Assembly: GCF_001485415.1 (NCBI RefSeq)
Contig: NZ_BCMQ01000027.1
Span: forward strand, 1 to 44,913
Length of the DNA stretch: 44,913 nt
Direction of reading: 5' to 3'
Source: Myroides odoratimimus
GTDB lineage: Bacteria > Bacteroidota > Bacteroidia > Flavobacteriales > Flavobacteriaceae
Positions 15,527-22,566 of the stretch are shown piece after piece; within the stretch, counting starts at the first letter, position 1, and each line of letters opens with the position of its first letter. The position numbers and the translations under genes were made by a program. The notes under the pieces were generated by a model. That model was not told the DNA's origin. It saw only the letters and a program-made list of their open reading frames with translations, and ran no database searches.

Positions 15527-16069
15527 TTAATTTGACTCTATAAAAAGTTCTATTTTCTTTACTGCGTGGTGATAAGAAGCTTTTAGTGCTCCTACACTAG
15601 TCTCTAAAATTTCTGATATAGTCTGGTAGTCTAGATCTTCATAGTATTTCATCTTGAAGACGAGTTGTTGTTTTTGAGGTAATGACGCTATTGCCTTTTG
15701 TAATATGAGTTCTGCTTCATCCCCATCGAATAGACTGTCTGCTTCTAGTTGATTGACTAGATACTCATTTAGCTCATCATCTTCTAGTTGCATTTTTCTA
15801 CTTTTTGACTTTAGAAAATCTAGTGCTTGATTAGTCGCTATTCTATACATCCATGAGAACAATTGACTATTCCCCTTGAAGGTATCTATGTTTTGGTAGA
15901 TTTTTATAAATACTTCTTGTAGCACATCATCTGTATCATCGTGATTCAACACGATAGTACGGATATGCATATATAAGCGCTGCTGATAGAGGCTTAGTAA
16001 TTCACGAAATGCTTCATGCTTTGTGTCGTTATTTTGTAATCGATGTAAGAGTGAAATTTCGTCAGACAA
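15527..16069 (-). CDS. ECF-type RNA polymerase sigma factor
   Basis: A sigma-70 family factor of the extracytoplasmic-function group. Region 2 has DDTDDVLQEVFIKIYQNIDTF and LFSWMYRIATNQALDFL; region 4 has LPQKQQLVFKMKYYEDLDYQTISEIL followed by the recognition-helix-like SVGALKASYHHAVKKI. The reading frame extends upstream to 16177, but the first 36 codons encode a hydrophobic stretch unlike sigma factors and overlap the divergent gene. A TTG at 16069 gives a normal 180-residue protein (SDEISLLHRLQNND at the start), so I use it; no ATG is available. It heads the operon with the membrane and Spy-like genes, which probably control it. Confidence 0.88.
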   Translation of the reverse strand: MSDEISLLHRLQNNDTKHEAFRELLSLYQQRLYMHIRTIVLNHDDTDDVLQEVFIKIYQNIDTFKGNSQLFSWMYRIATNQALDFLKSKSRKMQLEDDELNEYLVNQLEADSLFDGDEAELILQKAIASLPQKQQLVFKMKYYEDLDYQTISEILETSVGALKASYHHAVKKIELFIESN

Positions 16070-16150
16070 GAGTTTTGATATTTTATAGTTTGTTTTTGGA
16101 TGAGAGAAGTAAATGTAGATAAATAAAGTCAGTATATTGATATAAAGGAT

Positions 16151-16158
16151 TATTTTTG
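16151..16158 (+). promoter_or_regulatory. -7 box of HAD hydrolase gene
   Basis: TATTTTTG fits TAnnTTTG and lies 11 bp before the ATG, implying a nearly leaderless mRNA. Confidence 0.4.
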
Positions 16159-16169
16159 TCAGAAAAAAA

Positions 16170-16826
16170 ATGATCAAGACGGTTATATTTGATATGGACG
16201 GGGTGATTGTAGATACTGAGCCGGTACACCGTTATGCATATCACAGTCACTTTAAAGAATTGGGAATAGAAGTTTCAGAGCACGTATATAATTCCTTTAC
16301 AGGGCACTCTACTAAGAATACGTATGAGCGCATAAAAGAAATATATGGTGTAGAAGGTAATATTCCGGACATGGTATTGAGAAAAAGAGCGTTGTTCAAC
16401 GAATCTTTTGATACCAAGCCTGATCTAGAACTAATAGATGGTGTACGAGACTTGATAGAAGGATTACATGCTAAAGGGATAGAGCTTATCGTAGGATCAT
16501 CAGCATCTAAGAGTACGATAGACAGAGTGTTTACTCGTTTTGGGCTGTATCCGTTCTTTACACATATCGTAAGTGGAGAGGATCTTCCTAAGTCTAAGCC
16601 AGACCCAGCGATATTCTTAAAGGCAGCTTCACTAGCGAAGTATAGTGATAAAGAGGACTGCATCGTGATAGAAGATAGTACTAATGGTATCAAGGCAGCT
16701 AATGCAGCAGGTATTAAGGTGATAGGATATAAGAGCGCTAACTCTAAACAGCAAGACTATACAGGGGCTAACTATATCGTCCATGATTTTACGACGATAG
16801 ATGCAGACTATGTCATCCAACTCTAA
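16170..16826 (+). CDS. HAD-superfamily hydrolase (beta-phosphoglucomutase-like)
   Basis: A 218-residue cytoplasmic phosphatase or phosphomutase. The catalytic motif is D8-M-D10-G with the following VIVDTEPVH; motif II is VGSSAS, motif III the lysine in KSKPDPAIF, and motif IV IEDSTNGIKAA with its acidic pair. The helical cap domain between ~residues 18 and 85 is type C1, as in beta-phosphoglucomutases and 2-deoxyglucose-6-phosphatases. The substrate is not predictable. It is divergent from the ECF sigma gene; the ATG follows a -7 box at 16151-16158 closely. No terminator is obvious, and a 138-bp gap separates it from the next gene. Confidence 0.88.
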   Translation: MIKTVIFDMDGVIVDTEPVHRYAYHSHFKELGIEVSEHVYNSFTGHSTKNTYERIKEIYGVEGNIPDMVLRKRALFNESFDTKPDLELIDGVRDLIEGLHAKGIELIVGSSASKSTIDRVFTRFGLYPFFTHIVSGEDLPKSKPDPAIFLKAASLAKYSDKEDCIVIEDSTNGIKAANAAGIKVIGYKSANSKQQDYTGANYIVHDFTTIDADYVIQL

Positions 16827-16926
16827 GGTAGAGTAGATAAAAAGTCGATAAGAGAAATATAATGATTTAGGAATGTAAAGGCGTTTAATTTGACTTTCTT
16901 TTATTTTTATAATGGATAGAAATTAT

Positions 16927-16934
16927 TAACTTTG
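16927..16934 (+). promoter_or_regulatory. -7 box of membrane protein gene
   Basis: TAACTTTG fits TAnnTTTG and lies 30 bp before the ATG at 16965. Confidence 0.5.
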
Positions 16935-16964
16935 CGTTCTTTATAATAAAAGCTTATTAAGTAG

Positions 16965-17480
16965 ATGTTTCATAGATATATTAAATTAGGTATCGCTGCG
17001 GTATTATTCGCAGTATCAGTTTGGCAATTTGTAGAAGGTAATATTGGTAACGGTATTTTCTTATTGTTCCTTATTTCATTAGTAATATTACTTTACTATA
17101 AAAATGAGTTTATCTTATTAGCTTTCTTAAAATTGAGAAAACAAGATTTTGACGGTGCCCAAAAATGGTTGAATAAAATCAAAAATCCAGAGACAGCATT
17201 AGTGCGTAAGCAGAATGGATATTATAACTACTTAATGGGAATCATGACTTCTCAGACTAACTTAAATGCTTCAGAGAAGTATATGAAGAAGGCTGTAGAA
17301 CTTGGATTAAACATGGATCAAGATTTAGCAATGGCTAAACTTCAGTTAGCAGGTATTGCGATGACGAAGAGACGTAAGCTAGAAGCTACTAAACTTCTAG
17401 GGGAAGCGCAGAAGCTTGATAAACAAGGGATGTTAAAAGACCAAATTAAAATGATGAAAGAACAAATGAAGAGATTCTAA
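16965..17480 (+). CDS. Small membrane protein with TPR-like cytoplasmic tail, function unknown
   Basis: A 171-residue protein of unknown function. Two membrane segments (~7-23 and ~28-45) are followed by a soluble helical domain in which FLKLRKQDFDGAQKWLNKIKN, YYNYLMGIM and ASEKYMKKAVELGL look like tetratricopeptide-type helices. The C terminus is basic and rich in Lys and Met. I recognise no named family with certainty. It is a single unit with its own -7 box and a strong UUCG-loop terminator. Homologues of this shape appear in Flavobacteria, so it may be a lineage-specific housekeeping protein (inference). Confidence 0.75.
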   Translation: MFHRYIKLGIAAVLFAVSVWQFVEGNIGNGIFLLFLISLVILLYYKNEFILLAFLKLRKQDFDGAQKWLNKIKNPETALVRKQNGYYNYLMGIMTSQTNLNASEKYMKKAVELGLNMDQDLAMAKLQLAGIAMTKRRKLEATKLLGEAQKLDKQGMLKDQIKMMKEQMKRF

Positions 17481-17504
17481 TCTTAGACTTTGTTAAAGAT
17501 ATAG

Positions 17505-17533
17505 AAAGCTACACTTCGGTGTAGCTTTTTTTG
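17505..17533 (+). terminator. UUCG-tetraloop terminator
   Basis: AAGCTACAC and GTGTAGCTT pair around a TTCG loop and are followed by seven Ts, 24 bp after the stop. Confidence 0.9.
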
Positions 17534-17568
17534 TATCTACTAGTTAGGTTCGTTTAGTTTTAGTTGCC

Positions 17569-17625
17569 TTGAGTCCGTTATGAGTCCGTATTGACTCCGT
17601 TATTTTAGCTAAATAAACGGAGTGA
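17569..17625 (+). repeat. Phased TGAGTCCGT repeat block, locus A
   Basis: Three units (TTGAGTCCGTTA, TGAGTCCGTA, TTGACTCCGTTA) have their GAG/GAC starting at 17571, 17582 and 17593, exactly 11 bp apart. An inverted unit, AACGGAGTGA, follows at 17616-17625 and can pair with the third unit. A second block with the same design lies at 36255-36326. Function unknown. Confidence 0.8.
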
Positions 17626-17828
17626 CTATAGACTTAGACTAGATTGAGTATGTATTTGTTTCGATAGAGAGTGATGTGAGTGTAATAGCAGGGTGCAGGG
17701 TAAGAGGATAACAATGTGTATGTATATCAATCTGAAGTTTTTAAAAGTTGAGGAGTTACTTGTATGAAGAATATGATGTAGTTGCCACTTGGTTGTGGTA
17801 TTCTCTTACCTAAGAGAAGATTGAATCA

Positions 17829-17866
17829 AAAAAAAATCGCTTAAGATTATCTCTTAAGCGATTTTA
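17829..17866 (-). terminator. Terminator of prfC
   Basis: AATCGCTTAAGA and TCTTAAGCGATT form a 12-bp stem with a T-run on the minus strand, just after the prfC stop. Confidence 0.85.
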
Positions 17867-17884
17867 TATTTTATAGTATATTGA

Positions 17885-19477
17885 CTATTTAATTTCTTCT
17901 GATGTGAATGCTAGCTTCACAGTAGGGAATTTACTTTGTGTCATTTGGATAGAGAATTCACTATCTGCTAAGAATACTAGTTGCCCTGATTTATCAAAAG
18001 CTAGGAACTTCTGTTTTATACGTTTGAATTCTTTGAACTCTTCGTTTTTAGGATCTTCTGGACGTACCCAACATGCTTTATAAGCAGGGAAGTTCTCATA
18101 CGTACATTTAGCTCCGTATTCGTGCTCTAAACGGTATTGGATAACCTCGTACTGAAGTGCTCCTACAGTACCGATTACTTTACGACCATTCATCTCTAGG
18201 GTGAATAACTGTGCTACCCCTTCATCCATTAACTGATCGATACCTTTCTCTAATTGTTTAGATTTAAGTGGGTCAGCGTTGTTGATATAACGGAAGTGCT
18301 CAGGTGAGAAACTAGGAATACCTGTGAACTGCATGATTTCTCCTTCAGTCAATGTGTCTCCGATCTTAAAGTTACCAGTATCGTGTAACCCTACGATATC
18401 TCCAGCATAAGATACATCTACGATTTCTTTTTTCTCAGCGAAGAAAGCATTCGGGCTAGAGAACTTAAGCTTCTTACCTTGTCTTACGTGTAAGTAAGGA
18501 GTATTTCTCTCAAATGTACCAGATACAATTTTGATGAATGCTAGACGGTCTCTGTGTTTAGGGTCCATATTAGCATGTATCTTAAATACAAATCCTGAGA
18601 ATGTATTTTCTTTAGGCTCTACTACTCTTGTACTAGATTCTTTAGCACGAGGAGAAGGAGCGATTTGGATAAAACAATCTAATAGTTCACGTACCCCAAA
18701 GTTGTTTAACGCAGAACCAAAGAATACTGGTTGTAAGTTACCACTGATATACTCTTCTCTGTCAAATTCTGGGTAGATACCTTCTATGATTTCTAATTCA
18801 TCACGTAGGTTATTAGCAGATTTCTCACCTACTAATTTGTCTAGTTCAGGAGATGCTAGGTCAGATACATTGATTGTTTCTTCAATGTTCTTACGGCTAT
18901 CTTCACTGAATAAGTTGATATTCTTTTCCCAGATATTATAGATACCTTTAAAGTCGTACCCCATTCCGATAGGGAAACTTAAAGGAGTTACTTTTAGTTG
19001 AAGTTTTTGTTCTACTTCATCCATTAGTTCAAAAGCATCACGTCCTTCACGGTCAAGTTTGTTGATGAATACGATCATTGGTATGTTACGCATTCTACAT
19101 ACTTCTACAAGCTTCTCAGTCTGTTCCTCGACCCCTTTCGCAACGTCAATTACTACGATAACACTGTCTACTGCAGTCAGTGTTCTGAACGTATCTTCAG
19201 CGAAATCCTTGTGACCAGGTGTATCTAGAATATTAATCTTTTTGTCTTTATAATTAAATGCAAGAACCGAAGTTGCAACAGAAATACCACGTTGGCGTTC
19301 AATCTCCATAAAATCGGAAGTAGCTCCTTTTTTAATCTTGTTGTTTTTTACTGCACCAGCTTCTTGAATAGCTCCACCAAAAAGTAGTAACTTTTCAGTT
19401 AATGTTGTCTTACCAGCATCAGGGTGAGCAATTACACCAAATGTACGTCTACGATCTATTTCCTTTAAAAAACTCAT
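17885..19477 (-). CDS. prfC: Peptide chain release factor 3
   Basis: RF3 is the translational GTPase that removes RF1/RF2 from ribosomes after termination. The 530-residue length is typical. G1 is AHPDAGKTT, the switch region holds GATSDFMEIERQRGISV, G3 is DTPGHKDF and G4 is NKLD; the C-terminal domains follow as in RF3 rather than EF-G or LepA. The Asp-Ala-Gly form of the P-loop with the MEIERQRGISV segment distinguishes RF3. The ATG at 19477 is 19 bp from a minus-strand -7 box at 19497-19504. It is a single gene with its own terminator. Confidence 0.97.
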   Translation of the reverse strand: MSFLKEIDRRRTFGVIAHPDAGKTTLTEKLLLFGGAIQEAGAVKNNKIKKGATSDFMEIERQRGISVATSVLAFNYKDKKINILDTPGHKDFAEDTFRTLTAVDSVIVVIDVAKGVEEQTEKLVEVCRMRNIPMIVFINKLDREGRDAFELMDEVEQKLQLKVTPLSFPIGMGYDFKGIYNIWEKNINLFSEDSRKNIEETINVSDLASPELDKLVGEKSANNLRDELEIIEGIYPEFDREEYISGNLQPVFFGSALNNFGVRELLDCFIQIAPSPRAKESSTRVVEPKENTFSGFVFKIHANMDPKHRDRLAFIKIVSGTFERNTPYLHVRQGKKLKFSSPNAFFAEKKEIVDVSYAGDIVGLHDTGNFKIGDTLTEGEIMQFTGIPSFSPEHFRYINNADPLKSKQLEKGIDQLMDEGVAQLFTLEMNGRKVIGTVGALQYEVIQYRLEHEYGAKCTYENFPAYKACWVRPEDPKNEEFKEFKRIKQKFLAFDKSGQLVFLADSEFSIQMTQSKFPTVKLAFTSEEIK

Positions 19478-19496
19478 TATTAAAAAATTTAAGGTA

Positions 19497-19504
19497 CAAA
19501 AGTA
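19497..19504 (-). promoter_or_regulatory. -7 box of prfC
   Basis: On the minus strand it reads TACTTTTG (TAnnTTTG), 19 bp before the ATG. Confidence 0.5.
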
Positions 19505-19830
19505 CTTATATTTTGCGGAATTAAAAGTTGTTTTTTGGAGAATGATGTATACATTTAGTTGCTATTTCATACTCAGATAGACTGATGTAATGGGATAGCG
19601 ATGGTTAGAGTAGATAGTAGAACTCACGTTGATAGTATAAAAAAGCAATATTTAGAAAGGAAAGGAGTTATCCTTTATGTAAAATAATTACATAATTATT
19701 ATCAATACTTCGTTAACTAGTGTAGGTACTTTAGTAAAGATTTGTATTATTGTGTGTTGGAATTTAGAAGGAGTGGGGTAGAATTAGAAAGTAACTTATT
19801 TTTGGTTATAAAACTTTGTTTTAAAATAAG

Positions 19831-19838
19831 TATTTTTG
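19831..19838 (+). promoter_or_regulatory. -7 box of PPIase lipoprotein operon
   Basis: TATTTTTG lies 29 bp before the ATG at 19868. A TTTG at 19815-19818 is only 12 bp upstream, closer than the usual spacing. Confidence 0.45.
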
Positions 19839-19867
19839 GGAATTAGTTTCATAAATAGAAATAGTGT

Positions 19868-20737
19868 ATGAATAAATATCGCTTAGTAGGAACCTTGTTT
19901 TTGAGTATGTTATGTGGTGCTATGGTGGTATCTTGTGATAAGCTTGGTAGCACTGGGTCTAAGGAGAATGCTGTAGCAAGGGTAAATGATACTTATCTAG
20001 ACAGAGATGAGGTACATGGTATTGTTCCTTCTAGTGCTGATAAGCAGGATAGTCTAGCTATCGTGACTCGGTTTATAGATAAGTGGGCTACTAAAAAATT
20101 ATTGATAGAAGCTGCGGAGTTTAATCTATCTAGTGATAAGAAAGAAGAAATAGATAAATTAGTCGATCAATTTAAAAGTGATTTGCTAATAAAGGATTAT
20201 CTAGAAAAACTAGTACAGAAGAGTATAGATACAATTATTCAAGAGAAAGACTTGAGAGTGTATTATGATAAGTATAAGAGTAATTTTCTTGTAGAAGATA
20301 TGCTAGTGAGAATGTCTTATGCTAATGTCTTAAAGGATAATAGTAATTATAGTACAATCAGAAAGTACTTTAGTTCGTCTCGAAAAGAAGATCATGAGAA
20401 GTTAGATGGAATGTCTCTGCACATGAAATCGTATGCTCTAAATGACTCTATATGGGTGGATGTGAAGCAGATATATGAGAAGCTTCCTTTCTTAAATAAT
20501 AACAATAAAGATAATTACTTAAAAAACAATGCCTTTTTTGAGGTAGAAGAAGAAAATAGTACTTATTTTGTAAAAGTGAATACAGTATTACCTAGAGGAA
20601 GTGTAATTCCTTTTAGTTATTTAAAGAAATCACTAAAGATGATGGTCATTAATGATCGTAAAATGGAATTACTAAAACAATACGAAGAAGATATATTAAA
20701 GGATGCTAAAAAAAATAAAAGGTATGAAGTTTTTTAA
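19868..20737 (+). CDS. SurA-N-like periplasmic lipoprotein, PPIase-associated
   Basis: A 289-residue predicted lipoprotein (lipobox cysteine in MVVSCDK, ~residue 23). The body is mostly helical: a SurA_N-like start (AVARVNDTYLDRDEVHGIV) and a helical domain with IDKWATKKLLIEAAEFNLS. I do not see an intact parvulin domain, so it is more likely a chaperone or substrate-binding partner than an active isomerase. It overlaps surA by 14 bp on the same strand, so they form an operon probably serving outer-membrane protein folding. The order resembles Bacteroidota operons that carry several PPIase-like genes in a row. Confidence 0.8.
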   Translation: MNKYRLVGTLFLSMLCGAMVVSCDKLGSTGSKENAVARVNDTYLDRDEVHGIVPSSADKQDSLAIVTRFIDKWATKKLLIEAAEFNLSSDKKEEIDKLVDQFKSDLLIKDYLEKLVQKSIDTIIQEKDLRVYYDKYKSNFLVEDMLVRMSYANVLKDNSNYSTIRKYFSSSRKEDHEKLDGMSLHMKSYALNDSIWVDVKQIYEKLPFLNNNNKDNYLKNNAFFEVEEENSTYFVKVNTVLPRGSVIPFSYLKKSLKMMVINDRKMELLKQYEEDILKDAKKNKRYEVF

Positions 20738-22097
20738 TAAGAAGGTAATGGTAGCTTTAGGGCTAGCTCTTTCTTTTGTAGGATTTGCGCAAGGGCAGAC
20801 TAAACAGGGTAGAAAAATAGATGGAGTAGTAGGAGTAGTAGGAGATTACATTATCTTAGAATCAGAAATTGATAAAACGTTGATAGAGCTTAAGGCACAA
20901 CGTATCCCTACAGGTGATTTATCAAGATGTGATTTGTTTGAAAAACTATTGGAGGATAAATTATTTGCTCACCAGGCTGTACAAGACAGTTTAGAGGTAA
21001 CAGATGCTGAGGTGACAAGTTTTATGAACGAACAAATCAACCGTATGGTGGAGGATGTAGGTTCTATAGATAAGATCATCCAGTTCTATAATAAAAAGAA
21101 TGAAGAGGAGCTACGTGAGGCATTATTTGAAATTGTAAAGCAAAATAAACTGACACAGAATATGCAACAGCATATCGTGGAGAAGGTAACTATTACTCCA
21201 GAAGAAGTACGTCAGTTCTTTAACGAGATTCCTAAAGATCAGTTGCCAACTGTAGGGGATGAGGTAGAGATAGCTGAGATTGTGATTAAACCAGAGATTT
21301 CTAAAGAGCAAAAGCAAAAAGTAATCGATCGTCTGAATGAGATGAAGAAAGACGTATTAGAGAATGGTGCTAGTTTCTTTAGTAAAGCGGTACTATTCAC
21401 AGATGATAGAGGGTCTGCTAGTAATGGAGGATTCTATTCTATCACTAAAAAGTCTCCTTTCGTAAAAGAGTTTAAAGAGGTAGCATTCAACATGGCAGAG
21501 GGAGAGATCTCTGAACCATTCGAGTCAGAATACGGATATCATATCATATACTTAGAGAAGATACGTGGACAACACTTAGATCTAAGACATATCTTATTAA
21601 AACCAAAACCAACTGATGCTGCATTAGAAGAAGCTAAAAAAAGGGCAGAGAATATCCGTACAAAGATTGCTAATAAGGAGATTACATTCGCAGCTGCTGC
21701 AGCGAGTGAGTCAGATGATAAGGATACAAAACAAAATGGTGGTATTATGAAAGATCCTAGATCATTAGACCCACGTTTTGAATTGAATAATATGGAAGAT
21801 AGAGAACTATATTTCTTAGTGTCTAATCTAAAAGAAGGTGAAGTATCTCAAGTGGCATTAAAGAACGATATGCAAAAACAAGAGAAATACTATCGTATAG
21901 TAACAATCAATAAGAAATATGCAGAGCATAAAATTGATTTTGCAGAGGATTATACGAAGGTTAGAAATATGGCTTTAAATAAAAAACAAGCTGAAGAAGT
22001 GAATAAATGGGTATCTCGTAAGGTAAATGACGCTTATATTAACATTCAGGGGGAATTTCGTAATTGTACATTCCGTAATAATTGGCTTAAAAAATAA
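20724..22097 (+). CDS. surA: Periplasmic chaperone/peptidyl-prolyl isomerase SurA
   Basis: SurA helps outer-membrane proteins fold. I use the ATG at 20724, which gives a clean signal peptide (KKVMVALGLALSFVGFAQ), rather than the in-frame ATG at 20703 that lies inside the previous gene. The protein is 457 residues. Its N-terminal chaperone part (GVVGDYIILESEIDKTLIEL) is followed by two parvulin-like domains: one around EVEIAEIVIKP to FESEYGYHIIYLEK, and one from LDLRHILLKPKP to about NGGIMKDPRS. The N-terminal part has the conserved VVGDYIILESEID motif. It ends at a strong terminator, and the start overlaps the upstream lipoprotein gene by 14 bp. Confidence 0.92.
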   Translation: MKFFNKKVMVALGLALSFVGFAQGQTKQGRKIDGVVGVVGDYIILESEIDKTLIELKAQRIPTGDLSRCDLFEKLLEDKLFAHQAVQDSLEVTDAEVTSFMNEQINRMVEDVGSIDKIIQFYNKKNEEELREALFEIVKQNKLTQNMQQHIVEKVTITPEEVRQFFNEIPKDQLPTVGDEVEIAEIVIKPEISKEQKQKVIDRLNEMKKDVLENGASFFSKAVLFTDDRGSASNGGFYSITKKSPFVKEFKEVAFNMAEGEISEPFESEYGYHIIYLEKIRGQHLDLRHILLKPKPTDAALEEAKKRAENIRTKIANKEITFAAAAASESDDKDTKQNGGIMKDPRSLDPRFELNNMEDRELYFLVSNLKEGEVSQVALKNDMQKQEKYYRIVTINKKYAEHKIDFAEDYTKVRNMALNKKQAEEVNKWVSRKVNDAYINIQGEFRNCTFRNNWLKK

Positions 22098-22118
22098 GAA
22101 TATAATAATCTGAAGGAA

Positions 22119-22161
22119 TGAAAACGACATTTTAGCAATAGGCTAGAATGTCGTTTTTTTT
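22119..22161 (+). terminator. Terminator of surA
   Basis: AAAACGACATT and AATGTCGTTTT form the outer stem, with further pairing (TTTAGC/GCTAGA) inside, followed by a long T-run. Confidence 0.85.
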
Positions 22162-22320
22162 ATGTTTAGGGGATAAATATCGCAATATGATATATTAAGC
22201 ATTAAAAATTAATTAATTTCAGAAAAAGAGGTTCTGTTTATTAAAACTATTGAATTTAATTCAGTAAAGAAGAATGTTTGTAAATAATATTTTTTGTATT
22301 TGTAGGATTCATTAAAAACT

Positions 22321-22350
22321 TTTGAAAATAAATTAGTTTGCTTAAATTTG
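22321..22350 (+). promoter_or_regulatory. Promoter of acnB
   Basis: TTTG at 22321-22324 and TAAATTTG at 22343-22350 are 18 bp apart, a near-consensus Bacteroidota promoter. The start of transcription would be near 22357, giving a ~150-nt leader. Confidence 0.7.
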
Positions 22351-22413
22351 TGCTGACAAAAATTCAAAGTGATAAACTAAACATAATTATCTAAACTAAG
22401 AAGGATGAGTATG

Positions 22414-22487
22414 TGAGGATTAAGCTTAGAAAAAGAACTAATACAAAATAACATGTATAGGTTGATACAGGGTTCTATCCTCAACCT
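22414..22487 (+). promoter_or_regulatory. Candidate attenuator/riboregulator in the acnB leader
   Basis: AGGTTGA (22459-22465) can pair with TCAACCT (22481-22487), and a T-rich run follows, so it has the look of a terminator. TGAGGAT (22414-22420) is perfectly complementary to ATCCTCA (22477-22483), which overlaps the 3' arm of that hairpin, so the two pairings exclude each other. This is an attenuation-like arrangement; it has not been tested. Confidence 0.4.
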
Positions 22488-22566
22488 TTTATTAAATAGA
22501 CATAACTATGAGTCTTTACAAGGATTACATCAACGAGATCGAAGAAAGAAAAACTCAAGGGCTTAA
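22453..22566 (+). other. Small ORF overlapping the acnB start
   Basis: ATG at 22453 opens a 37-codon frame (MYRLIQGSILNLLL...) that ends with TAA at 22564-22566, inside acnB in a different reading frame. It spans the leader hairpin. It could be a leader peptide or chance; no ribosome-binding site is evident. Confidence 0.25.

Larger units (their letters stand above)
17481..17884. other. Convergent intergenic region with phased repeats
   Basis: This 404-bp gap between two convergent genes contains a terminator on each side, the phased repeat block at 17569-17625, and a perfect TTCTCTTA/TAAGAGAA hairpin at 17801-17818. I see no gene. Confidence 0.6.
19478..19867. other. Divergent intergenic region, prfC / PPIase operon
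   Basis: This 390-bp gap holds the candidate prfC -7 box (19497-19504), a palindrome AATAATTA-CA-TAATTATT at 19683-19700, and the -7 box of the downstream gene. No gene was seen. Confidence 0.5.
22098..22507. other. acnB leader and terminator region
   Basis: This 410-bp gap contains the surA terminator, the acnB promoter and a ~150-nt acnB leader with alternative hairpins (22414-22487). No conventional gene was seen, though a 37-codon ORF (22453-22566) overlaps the acnB start. Confidence 0.6.

Noticed and set aside
19683..19700. Fur-box-like palindrome AATAATTA-CA-TAATTATT
   Set aside because: It is AT-only apart from the centre and lies ~170 bp from either gene in very AT-rich DNA, so a chance match is likely.
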